From: Volvox africanus
Lineage: Eukaryota > Chlorophyta > Chlorophyceae > Chlamydomonadales > Volvocaceae
Length of the DNA stretch: 64,000 nucleotides
Assembly: GCA_030268105.1 (NCBI GenBank)
Contig: BSDZ01000021.1
Span: 310,001 to 374,000 of the forward strand
Direction: 5' to 3'
The position numbers were made by a program, and so were the translations under genes. Positions within the stretch are counted from its first letter, which is position 1. Every line of letters begins with the position of its first letter. Of this stretch, positions 26,601 to 35,900 are shown piece after piece. The notes under the pieces are model-generated. The model was not told the DNA's origin. It searched no databases and saw only the letters and a list, made by a program, of their open reading frames with translations.

Positions 26601-28817
26601 ATAGGTGAAGGAAGGGAACTCGAAATGCATGCAGGGGGATACGCCCGCACATACACAGACACACTGCACCCGCCGCTGCCCCTGTCGGTCCGATGCGGTA
26701 CAGTATGCCGAGAGCTCAACGCAATGCACATCAGCTCAATGCAATCCACAAAACGTCATTCTTTGCTTGCCTACACACTTACACAGCAGTTTTGGAAGGG
26801 CCGGCATTTTGTGATACCCTGCGCCCAGGCTGAGCTCTGATCCAACCCCAGAGCCCACCCACCTGTAGGTTGTTTACGAAGATGCGACAGAGCACCGCTG
26901 TTTGCAGCTTGACTTCTTCATAACAGTATCGGATGCGGAACACGCACGACCGGAAGCTGCACCCAGACTCCTCCACCAACCAGCCCTGGCGGCGGGACGC
27001 CATTACGGCGCCATCGGCTGGCCGCAGTCAGCCAGGATTTGCGGGCGGTTGTCAACGAAGATATGATCAGTGAAGCGATGTGATCAAACACCAGCGGGTT
27101 GGGTTGGGTTGGGTTGGGTTGGGTTGGGTTGGGTTGGGTTGGGCTGGGTTGGGCTGGGCTGGGTTGGGGTGGGGTGGGGTGGGGTGGCTACACCACGCCA
27201 ACAGCTACAGCTGTGGGGACCAGACCGCGGCAGTGAGTAGGCGCCAGAAAGGAGGGCACACCACACAAGGCACCATAATGCGACCAGACGGGAAATGCAG
27301 TCCGAGAAGTCGGCCGCATTGCGCAGTTGGAGTCGCCACGAGCATCAGCTTCGGATGATGGGAAGGTTTTTGCTCTGCAGCCCCGTGTGCCCGCACGGCA
27401 GCGGTCCCCATTAGAAGGCCATTCCTGGCCTTCTTGGCTCCGGCAGCTATCCAGCTATCCCAACGGTGCTGTCACTGAGTAAATCTAAGCTGGGCGGTAC
27501 CCAGGCGCCCCGCCATCCCCAACAGCGCAATTGTAAAGGGACTCGACAACACGTGACATTCACAACACGCGTCGAGGCCGCTCTTAATCGCAATCGAATG
27601 TGAACTCTAGGTGCGCCACCAAGTGGTTGGTCATTTAGGCCGGTACCGCATCAAATAACGGCTCCTACAACAGCGACCTTAAGCGCCGATAGCTTGGACC
27701 TGGATTTCCATCCAATCCAGTCCAGTCCAAGCTATCGGCGCTGTTGTAGGGAGTTTGCGGTGGTCACCCCCCCCCCTTGCGACTGTGGCTGCGAACGTAA
27801 GCGCGGATGCAGCAACTCAATTAATTCTTCATTCCACGGCTTTCATTTCATTTCATCCTAGCACCGGCGGGTCCAGTGGGGTCAGGTGCTGCCGGCGGGA
27901 AGGTGCACCGCAAGTCGGCAACGTGCCCAGCTGTATACCTCAATACACCCGCGGTCTTCACGTTAACCCTTCACCCCTAAACCGCTATGATCTACCAACC
28001 CAAAACTCTCACTTTCGAGCAGATTTCGATCACCATTCGGAAAAGAACAACTTCAACCTTGATCCTATACTGTCCAGTTTGTGCGTCCCGCGTTGGTGCG
28101 TTGGCTACCGTACGACTAGAGTACGATGCAAGAATGCAATGGATGACACTCACCATAGCAACCAGGTGTCCTGTTGTTGTTGGCCGCTGCCCCCTTGACA
28201 GCCTGGGCGCCGTCCCCCCCCAGGCTTCCGATAATAGGCTGGAAAGAGGACCCTGTGCCTACTGCGCCGGGGCCCTGCGGGCTCTGTACCACCATATCTG
28301 TCGTACACACTGCATCTGATCCCGGAATAACTCGTACACGTACGGCGTACCAACCCTGGCTGTGAAGCTCCACGTTTACAAACTTGTACAGCGTAACGCA
28401 TAGGTTCAAGACAGCGACAAGTCCTGCTCGGGAGAGTGCCTGGTCCACTTCGCTTGTGGGTATCGCGGAGGCAGCTCTGCCGCTGCTGCCGCCACCGCTA
28501 CCCCCACCAACGGCAGCGGCAGCGCGTCCGGTTTGGCTGCTGGAGGTGGCTGCTCCATAGCCGACACCACCACCACCACCACCATCACCACCACTACCGT
28601 AGGAATTTATTGCTTGCGGCTGTAAGGTGGACCTGATGGAACCGCCAGGGTTGCCGCCGCCACCGCTGGAAGACCTACCCGTCGGGTGTGTACCAGTTAT
28701 CCCGCTGCGTGTCGCCGCTGCTGTTGATACTTGAGCTCCGCCGTTCCCGCCGTCGCCATGGCTGCTCATCACGGCGGATGACGGTGGCTGGCGGAGCCTG
28801 CATGACGATAATGGCAT
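5662..28817 (-). CDS. FAM135-like protein with C-terminal DUF676 serine-esterase domain
   Basis: Exons read downward: 28817-28154, 27017-26863, 26547-26483, 26064-25879, 25519-25439, 24952-24709, 23779-23144, 8974-8876, 8565-8467, one or more unresolved exons around 8423-8270, then 8053-7928, 7607-7490, 7129-6956, 6592-6271 and 5770-5662 (stop). Phases agree everywhere except the gap 8466-8054. Exon 1 carries a Gly/Ser-rich leader and then LYKFVNVELHSQGWYAVRVR, like the DUF3657 start of FAM135 and plant homologues. FRIRYCYEEVKLQTA and VTLEFELMFQ follow. The C-terminus is an alpha/beta-hydrolase: HVAIFVHGFQG (oxyanion-hole region), then the nucleophile elbow GHSIG formed across the 7490/7129 junction. 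SSPQDRYVPYHS may hold the acidic residue and AHIEFIES the His; both are inferred. The substrate is unknown. The start ATG at 28817 could instead be an inner Met. A TACTTTCCGGTC... frame at 8423-8340 (YFPVKDAAF) looks coding but does not fit the neighbouring phases. Confidence 0.85.
9601..12470. repeat. Giant perfect (ATAC)n microsatellite, 2,870 bp
   Basis: About 717 copies of ATAC (CATA/TATG) run without any interruption I can find. The left edge goes through acacac into unique DNA, and the right edge abuts the 5' end of the full-length LINE at 12471. The long 'ORFs' on both strands here are by-products of the repeat. Confidence 0.97.
12994..14646 (+). CDS. LINE ORF1 protein (nucleic-acid-binding, Gag-like)
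   Basis: This 550-residue protein starts at the first ATG in good context (ttcaccATGatc). The frame is open a little upstream from a non-ATG codon. The N-terminal half (about residues 30-250) is a mixed alpha/beta region that might hold an RRM-like fold; this is inference. The C-terminal half is Pro-, Ala-, Arg- and Lys-rich, as expected of an RNA-binding partner of the reverse transcriptase. I see no CCHC knuckle in it. Its stop codon overlaps the ORF2 start in the sequence TAATG. Confidence 0.85.
   Translation: MIDINRARTTARTTKSIGQESAAANRGPSARPPMAKRFVNLDQIQRELPAGTPILLDQETLAMDIHWPPDSNPADVHAQLFGPLTDAVITKVYEVMVANMPGLPCSLPKIGRHHQYKHPNGNVVQEITILLPKGGRAWLLSSTAVARGHLRLGQVHLLPNNPPITVEVHIKNLHKMQPALWEISGVPSSLSPQAIPSFLAQAYSSERSSRPMDEFQDLKPTRMADTWRVKMAPGSPSLPPQSLFSFGRPGGFLNQGMLVATRLRSVVEEAPFRMPCKPPPRTELNRQRDLKRQRLPTHQPNPPAQPTARLRGLDPSSSMANTVPSFADVLRQHPQGPPRQPTPSSLMPLPPGAPQPMAPPPRLPPQAIIEAAATAAMAREAAAKAATAACKPRTPTNTTDVVTECAAQPPPPQPASKPDNQGVVNEVNAPAGRSLSRARAQEHTSNSHALTRTQQNKIRKQRLTHLPEEVRAQRHMAQTERARQARKAKLALQRKERESTVSGGITKEALRPRRTPTRRPRQTKNNPNPSQDMDCDGKEYDPPNRETQAE
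14646..19295 (+). CDS. LINE ORF2 polyprotein: AP-like endonuclease and reverse transcriptase
   Basis: This 1,549-residue protein would nick the target DNA and copy element RNA onto it. The endonuclease (about residues 15-285) shows VVCLQETHH, WAGDFNFVENPEWDSS and SDHRLATLHLL, the Glu, Asp-Asn and Asp-His signatures of the APE family. The reverse transcriptase (about 510-830) shows GKAPGWDGIP, NYRPITLLCSDYRLLAK, FLDFAKAYDTVDR, GVRQGCPLAPLL and the catalytic FADD at about 758. Near residue 1320 a Cys/His cluster (CGCGSYG, then Cys, His-His, Cys) resembles the C-terminal zinc knuckle of L1-type ORF2. The start ATG shares its A with the ORF1 stop, which suggests translation by stop-and-restart. 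Confidence 0.95.
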   Translation: MSRGNKRSQRQGAISGHPLRIATHNMRGLLASHGSRLQAAVRQWAEQRLDVVCLQETHHTTLQHQCLFERDLRYATKQIHTQNWKIAAYSWSNSTHTAGVLILIRQGLASALAPKLATPQHTCTRGRFTDCILHWGGHRLHICNIYLPPGTTSMAAETRRQLFENALAATTTQAMEDNRDTTLIWAGDFNFVENPEWDSSAGRDGRQADRPITEMRQRAGPQMVDTHRYLHPRRRDFTHLYHAPTPGGSRLDRIYINEAKLPYLCHTAISFHTASDHRLATLHLLPCKNEVKGPGIKRIRMAFTDHEDLATSMAEWIRNQCQEAPSVEENPGNLIAWWPGFKRRLTFLAHQLNKVAQQRRQQPGAHTQEAYLGVQQAQQALDTMPHSPHLLQQLIDAQARLARMHIEDNARVAKKTRVHWLHAGERPGPALTTFLQTQIQDQQTAPVALQAHSGRLVTNPAQLPQVVADFWAGVCRAPDFTTPEDRQSVLTQLAAANIRLPEEADEVAGSPTIAVTELGFALKKSQPGKAPGWDGIPTDLYRKFWPEIGHTMAALFTAIGKTGQVPTGFLDGIIKVLYKKGDPKQPGNYRPITLLCSDYRLLAKVLANRLGPALGRIISPEQSAFLPKRLIGASVLFLRHLPHLLRKLNRQGLLAFLDFAKAYDTVDRNFLMGAMEAMGAGPQLCSWTRILLSNTRARAMVNGFKSRLVKMEAGVRQGCPLAPLLYLFVAQALFSWLKSQEIGLRLLPSDEDRVTACQFADDAEVALEGEESVPAFLEAMDTFARASGQRLNLDKMEILPIGAVDDHHQGSTINGLKVVTTATALNLPMDNQLQPPQPDWPEMLALAYTRMQRLAHYPLSAFGRAAAVSNYCLQTVTWHMEHGGPPPDTTLTYIERLAARLVDRKQGPEDQGQRFTGVPSRLLVGHPSTGGFGLLPLRQHIRARQAMWAVRFIRGALMARRERERVMLLDTAMNTVAEEEEEPVTSGNVRSLHPWIRTLATYLEITHPAFKPWALTTAQATGPWLGGETLPEEISRIVGALGHLPPLEDVSNPPLAPGDWCWAAALWGNPLLPNNSDNGGSINGNNHRPGLETRHPLMASCRKLLTVGDLVRVYDMLEHDQIPLPQYMTWLDWTQQFLDPSASPTQLRDKESTRMALSALCNDISPAWIAAARKVVNRLQPQQPDRVEDRMQQQMPAPPDRTTVMAMIVRRLGWRLPGDSGIVPLYNLTVSQATQLQGVSTAEERLELLSAFVQEAQGMPTDGPAPPCPVTNLQRFQATLDRLWTAVRWENKNKETLWRLVVDGIPIPGNTHLSRVPIKPCGCGSYGADTDQPCSPRLHHFWECPIAKAVREQIDRHLPLPTSATIEGGLTRQQLWLVQAPPGCEQAPWDVIALAALSSMEYGRHCLRAATREHRPQWPSTHRRRQQQQTHTAEQGPRQRAITDFFNHSGGFPQEEEEDANTHPIISTTQPAMDTPTQTATSPLDRAQARTVAHFWARLHSFAALGIPHYGWDQVGPQHPILAIVGTQMRCADPVDITNHGAARTEQGL
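19946..19950 (+). terminator. TGTAA motif at the very 3' end of the LINE
   Basis: The end sequence cagTGTAAcaccc is shared by all four LINE copies and lies six bases before the ATAC tail. TGTAA is the host poly(A) signal, yet here the DNA continues as ATAC repeat rather than poly(A). Confidence 0.5.
19957..20144. repeat. (ATAC)47 tail of LINE copy 1
   Basis: A pure tetranucleotide tract of 188 bp sits between the 3' UTR of the full-length LINE and the truncated start of copy 2. Confidence 0.95.
20145..21000 (+). pseudogene. LINE ORF2 C-terminal remnant (copy 2)
   Basis: About 285 codons remain open to the same stop as full-length ORF2, including the Cys/His cluster, but the endonuclease and reverse transcriptase are missing. 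It cannot act alone. A few residues differ from copy 1, for example Ala to Val just after the Cys cluster. Confidence 0.85.
20145..21662 (+). mobile_element. 5'-truncated LINE copy 2
   Basis: This matches 18445-19956 of the full-length element with scattered single-base changes and begins within ORF2. It has the complete 3' UTR and ends in an ATAC tract. The small divergence suggests recent insertion. Confidence 0.93.
21663..21690. repeat. (ATAC)7 tail of LINE copy 2
   Basis: A short tetranucleotide tract separates copy 2 from copy 3. Confidence 0.9.
21691..22090 (+). mobile_element. 5'-truncated LINE copy 3 (3' UTR only)
   Basis: This begins at tttggcttgtcatcc, equivalent to 19556 of copy 1, and carries only the last 400 bp of the 3' UTR. 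It follows the copy 2 version of diagnostic bases (tttgg rather than ttcgg). Confidence 0.9.
22091..22203. repeat. Imperfect ATAC tail of copy 3 with a variant block
   Basis: This is mostly ATAC repeat but contains the irregular block cacatacgtacatacaaata. The same block recurs in the tail of copy 4. Confidence 0.9.
22204..22603 (+). mobile_element. 5'-truncated LINE copy 4 (3' UTR only)
   Basis: This is nearly identical to copy 3 and starts at exactly the same base of the element. It therefore probably arose by duplication of copy 3 with its tail rather than by a separate insertion. Confidence 0.9.
22604..22674. repeat. Imperfect ATAC tail of copy 4, right edge of the array
   Basis: This carries the same variant block as the copy 3 tail and then leaves into unique GC-rich intron DNA (gggcgcgcgcgtgcg). 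Confidence 0.9.
24231..24680. repeat. CCCCCTG/CCCCTG minisatellite in an intron of the FAM135-like gene
   Basis: About 450 bp. The first 110 bp or so have a 7-base unit (CCCCCTG); the rest has a 6-base unit (CCCCTG). It lies in the intron between 24709 and 23779. The transcribed RNA would read (CAGGGG)n, able to form G-quadruplexes. The Pro-Ala 'ORF' on the plus strand is a by-product. Confidence 0.95.
27096..27186 (+). repeat. (GGGTT)n-type pentanucleotide repeat in FAM135-like intron 1
   Basis: GGGTT units grade into GGGCT and then GGGGT units. They lie in the intron 28153-27018. This is not the TTTTAGGG telomere repeat of these algae. Confidence 0.9.
27664..27749. other. Long inverted repeat (hairpin) in FAM135-like intron 1
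   Basis: The left arm has ctacaacagcg and then, after a 7-base interruption, gcgccgatagcttggac. It pairs with the right arm gtccaagctatcggcgctgttgtag. The loop holds a short ccagt repeat. The stem is near-perfect apart from the interruption. A fold-back transposon or a small-RNA precursor is possible. Confidence 0.75.
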
Positions 28818-29962
28818 AAGGGGGCACTCAGTTTGTAAAAGGTTACCGGCACGCGATCATGATGGTCTGTCCTGGGATCAAGACCTTCCTTCCGTCAGGC
28901 CCTGCTATGCTGCAGGCATGCGGCACTGACATTGTTCGTCCTGTCGTGAATGTGAAAATGATTGATGAGGGGGACGGAGACCAGCACGCCGTGCATCATC
29001 AGCTTTCAGTGGCAGGAAAGAGAAGGGCTGACTCAGTATCCGAAGGACAGTGGCTTCCGTGAACTTTAGCCCCACGTTGCTGTGCCCAATAACATCGCAA
29101 AGATTTCATCATGTCATTACATACAAGAAAACGCTCAACAATGCGGACCCGAAAAACCTCCAGAACCAACGAAAAACGCGTCCAGCTGCTATTCTGCGCC
29201 GCTTCGCCCGACAGCTATCTCCACGATCTCCACGCACAATTAGAACTAAAAATTATATTGCCACCTGTTTAATCAATATGTTCCGACCCACATCCATGCC
29301 TTGTGCGTACCGCATGCACACTTTCGGATGTAACAGGCGGTAATTACTAGGAAATGTGTTGCATTTGCGCAAAGCGCACAAGTTTGCCTCTATTGATATC
29401 GCAACCGTAACATTTGAGCGTAAAGCTCAACTCACCTTCCTTCGCACCTAGGTAGCTAAAGCTTCGCCTTCGGACATTTTGACGCTCTATCCTGGGAGAG
29501 ATAGTATTTTAGAAACTTTGAAGTTATGTACTTTTGTTGCTTGTCGTCAGCAAGCTAACGGTATCGCGATACGAACCACGATAGACACGCCTTGCTAACA
29601 GCACTTAAGTACCCACAGCAATTCCTGGCTGAGTTTCGATGCTTTGCAAGGATTAAAGGACCGCAAACGGCACGGGAAAGCTCAGGTACGGTACAGAGTT
29701 TACGGCATTATGGGACACCCATATACCCTGGGGCTTCACTTATGAATTGCTTCTCACCGCACGTGGATCAGTAATTGCAATGCGCCAGAATCAACTGTAA
29801 TGATAGATCACAACAGTACCGCTGGAGTCGCTCCGTGCGTACCTCATTTTTTATGAGCGCTTGAAGTTTTTTTGTGTCAATCACAGCAATGTTGTCGTGT
29901 CACAACTTAATTATGTTGATCATCTAGAGGACGTGTTCATTTGCTGTAGCCCATCTTGGGCG
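28818..29962. promoter_or_regulatory. Divergent intergenic region between the FAM135-like and LRR genes
   Basis: About 1.1 kb between two gene starts that face away from each other, so it probably holds both promoters. I see no clear TATA box or repeated element. Confidence 0.4.
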
Positions 29963-32900
29963 ATGCTATCGGCGCTCATCAAGCTTGCAGTGGCTTTGGC
30001 CCTGTTGGGTATCCGGAGCAATTCGCAACTGCAGTGCCCTTCGGGGGGCAAGTGGGACGATGCGCTGCACTCCTGCATTTACCAGGACGTGATAACCACC
30101 AATTGTAGCATCACCCTGTGGGCCGGCCCTATCCCTGGGAGCCCGGGGGTTCTTGTTAAGGTACAACAAGGAATGCTGCTCGATGCCCAAAACGTTTAGC
30201 CCGTTTAGCTCTGCAGTCGTACCCATGCCACTGCATGGTACTCGCTTTTCATATCTATTTTTATCAGGTCTTCCTGCATAAACCTGTCCTTCTCCCTTTC
30301 TCCCGTCTTCGCTTTCATACAGTAGGACCCCAGAAACCCTTGGTCAACCTTCCTCTCTTGTGATCCCTAGGTTCATGTGCGACTGGTAACGAATCCGGAG
30401 GCCAACGTGGGGGTGGAGCTGCTATTCGGCCCTTCTTTTCTTCCTGCATTTCGCATGGGCACCAGTGAGATGGTCTACACCCTTTGGCCGAGCGACGCAA
30501 ACAGCTCCTCCGCTCCAGCGTTGCAGCTGCAGATTAAGGTGTGCATGGCGGCGATGGGAGATGCGTATGGAGTGGTGAAAGTCGGGGTTCCATATTTCCA
30601 TATCTCTCTGTGTGAAGGTTGAAAGCTGTTAAGCTATTATTGATGACATGCAGCAAGGCACAGATCGAAGTCGGGGACGTGGCAAAAGGGTTCGGAAATG
30701 CCTGCAGAACCTTATCACGCACACCTAATCCTAGCCATTGTCGCGACCTAGCAGTAAGTAGCATCCACTACTGAGACACCAGCGGCCCATCCGGCGGACG
30801 TTATGGCAGCGAAAGCCAGAAAGGCGCGGCTTGTCAGCGCCTCCGTTTGACAGTGTGCAAACATAAGGCAAGGAGAAGAGCGTAGCCATTTGCGCTGTAG
30901 GTATGATGTACACGCCGCTATTGCAACTACGCGGCATTGATACGAGGCCGCCATAAGCTTTCTGTGCAAAGCCTGGGGGAATCTGTTGGGTCGGCCACGG
31001 AACTGCTTTCTGCACACGACTCACCTTCACGAATATGAGCAAAGCCAGAGCCATGTCCGGATGTCGCCAACACCTGAGCTTCACCCGCGTACTTAGCGTG
31101 GCTTCCCACTGGTATGCGCCCGTCCTGTGCCTTCCGTGCCTTCCCTTTCCTCTCACGTCCCAGATGGGAAGTATGTGGGGTTACTACGTGCGCTACACAG
31201 TCTTGTTCCACATACAGCAGAATACCACGAAGCTGGCGGGCGCCGAGGCGGCTTTGTTGGGAGCCAGCATTGCCAAGTGCTGTCCCCTAAAGACCCGCCT
31301 GGATGTGTGGACCTGGTGTGGAAGGTATGGTTGCGGGAAGAACGCTATTGCCCAAAGGAATTCGTGTGTGTTATAAGAGCCGAGCCGAGCCGAGCTGAGC
31401 CGTACACGGGGATTAGGGAGCTGCGGTGAGCGAAGCCATCGGCATCACAGAGGTCCAAAAAGGGATGTCCGACAGATAGAAGGTTGTCATCGAGTCAGCG
31501 CTATGGGCATTGCTCTTGCGCGCTACCGAAGGAGTTACATTAAATATTGGAATGTCGTGGGTACGCTTAAGGATAGGTGTGATTAGAACGCCGCCAAACA
31601 GAGCTCCACTCGGTTTTAAATCCGGGACCGAGGGACACAGGTTATGAGGTTCGGCTCGTCATCTGACCCGGGAGGCTAATGCGTACACATCCCACCCCAC
31701 CCCAACCCACCCCAACCCAAACCCACCCCGACCCAAGCCAACCCAACCCTTTTATTGAGTAGGGTGATGATGTACGCCGGCAGTTTGTCCGCTCCAAACC
31801 TTTGCGCCATGCCCGAGGCGCTCTGCTCCCCGGACGGCTCGCTGCGGAAGCTGGTGCTCGCTGGCGGTCTGGATTGCACCGACGCCAACACCGTCGGTAG
31901 TGACATCGTATCGAGCCGAATCACGGCGCTGGGCAAACTGAATTCCCTGGCATGGCTGGATTTGTCGTCCTCGAACCTGAATTTTGAGCTGCAACTCCTG
32001 ACGGATCTTCTGGCGCGGCCAAACCTTGAGTGGCTGATACTGCAAGATGCAGCCCTGACAGGGCCGCTACCCGTACTAGCGGCTTCGCTAGCTACGAGGG
32101 GACTGCTGGAGACGGCTGGTTCTTCAACTGGGCCTGTGCGCGGCAGCGGCTGGTATAGCGGCGCCACAGGCAGAGTCCACGGCCCAGACAGACCCAGCAC
32201 TATTGTTAATGGCATTGTCAGCGGGAACATCTCGTATGGCAGCAGTATCCATGCCATAAATGCTAATGAGCTGTGTGCGACGCTGGCCCCGGCGGGCCGA
32301 CGGGTGCTGGTGCTGTCGGACAACAGCCTCACGGGCGAAGTGCCAAAGTGCTTGGCAAGCCACACCACGCTGGAGGAGCTTAGGCTTAATGGGAACCACC
32401 TCACACGTGAGATCCATCACATCGCACCACATCACGTCACATCACATCGCACCGCACCGCGTCCTTGTCATTCTGTCGTGAATGGTCTACTATGGAAATG
32501 GACCACCCGCTGTCCTGCGCGCCATAACGCAGGCCTACCGCCTGTGTGGTCAAATGCCGTCTCCATGCTGGACCTGGACGTGTCCTCCAACCCCGAGCTG
32601 GTTGGCCCTTTGACCTCGTTGCCGCCGAACCTGAAGCGCTTCAACGCCTCTTTCACTTCCCTGGGCGGCGGTCTCCCGGCCCCTCTGCCGGGGTCCCTCA
32701 TTGCGATTGATCTTGAGAGCGCGATGTTATCTGGGCCACTGGACACGACGTCTGTGTGGAAGCTGCACGTATCGGCACAAGCTAGCTCTGGGGGCTCCAA
32801 CTCTACCTCTTCTGGATCTGGGAACGATACCTCGCGGAGCCAGCTTGCGCTGGTGTCCCTAAGCCGGAACATGTTAGTGGGCCGGGTGCCAGGTGGGCCG

Positions 32901-35900
32901 GTATTGGGAGGATTCCAAAGATAAGAAGAAAAGCAGGGGTTGTAGAAGAGGAAGGCAGTAAGGTACAAGAGTGGCGAAAACTCGGTTCCCTGAAATGCCA
33001 TCCATTTCTCCCACTGCCGCCGGCGCCGTTCGCATCCGCTCCTGAACTGTCGCTCGATCCCCTCTCTTGCGGCAATCTTGCAGACCCGCTGCCGCCCGCG
33101 CTACGGTTCCTCGTTCTGGACAGCAACTTACTGGATGGCCCCCTACCAGATTCGTTGTTTCCTCAAAGCTTACAGTACTTCAACTGCTCCAACAACCGCC
33201 TGTCGGGGCAGCTTCCCATGGGGCCGCTGCCTAATGTGCGCATCCTGGACTTCTCGCTCAACTTGTTTTCAGGTGCGGTCGGTGGGCCTACAGCAAAGGC
33301 AGGGCAGCGTCCTGATGCGGTCCCATGGAAAATAATGAACTGAAATGATATAGTTTTATTTTGCGGATTGTTCAGATGCTGGATGGTTAGGATACAACGC
33401 CCTCGGTCAGTACACTTTTCGAATGAGCCCATACCAGCCTGCGCCTCCTCTCCACGCCTCCACGCCGCAGGCCCTCTGGCCCCCGCCCTTGCGCGCCTAC
33501 CTATGTTGACATATCTGAATGTGTCATCCAATAGCCTTGGAGGCAGCCTAGCCCCTTTCGCGTCGAGTCTCACGCCCAATAATGTGTTGCTGGTAGGGCC
33601 TGTGCGATAGCTGGAGGCAAGGAAGTGTATGGACGTGATGCAAGGTCGTGCTTGCTTGTGCGTGTGAATGTCTTTTGCTCTTTAGCATACATATATCCTT
33701 ATGTTTTTGACGCAGCACGCAGCACCGCCAATCGCCACGGTTAAATTGACATCATCAGGAAATAGCTTGCGTCATATTAATGTGCCATATTAATGTGCTC
33801 GTGCCTGATGTGGCACGAGCGCGTGTTCGTCAGGTCCTTCTCGGTTAACGTGCTCACGCTAATGCTCATAGTGGCTTGATGTTAAGAGTCATCCCTTTGA
33901 TGATATCGAGCTCTGTGTTGCTGGAGCAGTTGAAGCAGCAGTTATAAGACTTACTGAGATCCCGCAGGCGCTGGATCTGAGCTATAATTTTTTCTCCGGC
34001 TCCCTACCGCTCGATTTGAGGCAGCTGGCGGTTCTGAACCCCAGCAAGTTTCCGAAGGAGGCCCGCCTGCTGGACATCAGGTGAATGGGGTGGCGGTTAT
34101 GAGAGCCCATGGCTGGAGGGCCCAGGGGGGCGTGGCTCATCCCTAGAGGCGCTGTCCATGCATGCACCCATTCGTACACCCTCTGGCATCAGTGACCATG
34201 CATGCACCCTGTTGCATGGTTAGCCTTCCGGAATCCGAGAAGTGTGCACTGTGCCAGCAGTGCACCGGAGGAAGCTGTGCTCTCCACATGACTCCCCCCT
34301 GGACCCGTGCACGTCCCCGCACTCAACAGCTCCACTTTGATCGGGCCGCTGCCGCCGCTGTTGTGCCCTTGAGAGTGCTATTCGTGCTATTAATCCCTGC
34401 TGCTGACAATCCTAATAGATGGCTCTTTACGAGCCGTGAGGTAGTTAAACTTACGGACCTGAAGCATGAGCGCTATCTGTGCGCTTCCATGTCCGATTGA
34501 TTTTTTGCTGCTCATCTCCACCCCATTCCACCCCATTCCCCCAAGTCTCCACTTCTCTCACCTTCATCCCATGGGCCTGTTGTCTGTATGTGTCTAGTAC
34601 CCTTCCTATGAGCCAGAGCCGCAAAGGACGAAGTAGTGCGCTGCTGAAAATAGTTATGAGATTTCCTGGTATTTGTCCAAATTCTTCACCCCTCCCTTGT
34701 TATGTTTTGCCAATTGATTGCAGTTATAACATTCTAACCGGAAATGTGCCGTCCTACATGTACCAGGTGCGGATCTAGTTTCGCAACGGACGGATGCGAC
34801 CGGGAAGCCCCAAAAGGGTTTAACAGGATAACGTGTGTGGCTTTCATCATTGAAGTGGAATGTCGGATGTGGCATGAGATGGATGCTGACATGGTTTCCT
34901 TGTCCTGGTCTGCGAACAAGCTTACGTACAGAGAAGCAAAGTCATTTACCATTCGAATAGGATTCGAATAGGATACCATTACCATTTACCATTCGAATAG
35001 GATTGTTTTTCCTCCCGTCTTCCACCCTCTCCCTCTCTTTCCGCCCCATACGCACCTCAAAATCACACAAGCCCAGTCCCATATCTAGGACCCCTACCTC
35101 ATTTCACCCTCTGTAGGTGCTGCCCATCTTCGCTTTAACTTGCCACTGCATTGCAGTGGTCGCGGAAGGCAACCACTTCACTTGTCCAAAGTCCGCCTCT
35201 ACATCTGATAACAATATCATTAGCCTCAAGACTCTCTTCTTCCTGCCCTGCTTCGACGAGAACTCCGGCGGTAATGGTTGCCGGTACAACCTAGGGCAAT
35301 GGCTGGCGGGTGACCCGCCGACAACATGTCGCATGACGATACCCCAGGCGCTGAAAGGCTTGAGCTGGGATCAGGTCCTGGAAGTGGGTTGGGATCTGCC
35401 GAGTACGAGCGCGACTGGAGCGCCCGGCTTCATGGTGGAGGCCTCTCACGGAGGTAGGGAAGTGGGGGCAGAACGGGCACTGCGTTCATGCGAGCAGCCG
35501 GAAACGTTGCATGCATGGGGATATACGGCCTTTGCATGGGGCTATACGGCCAGGAACTGAGGAGGTGGTTTTTCAATATGGGGGGATGAGATGAGCTACG
35601 GCTGTAGGGAAGCAGCATGATATCCGGTAGATATTCGCCGTACCCCGCCCCCGTACGGGATGGTGTCTCCTATGGTCCGGGTTTTTGGTAGCCTGCTAAG
35701 AACTGAGATCCCCGCCCTTAACCTCGCCCTGTTCCGAAGCAGCTATCCTGGTTAAACCTCCATCAGCACCGGCAACTATGCGCGTGGTCAGCAAGCTTCA
35801 TTTGTGCTGCCTCCTCGTTCCTGTGTGCGTTTTTATGAACCTGCGAAACGCCTCAGTTCCTTTTTTCCAGCCATCCGGACGTGACTCTGTCTCTAGAGGT

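Noticed and set aside
27096..27186. Interstitial telomere repeat
   Set aside because: Units are GGGTT, GGGCT and GGGGT without the A of the TTTTAGGG telomere repeat known in these algae.
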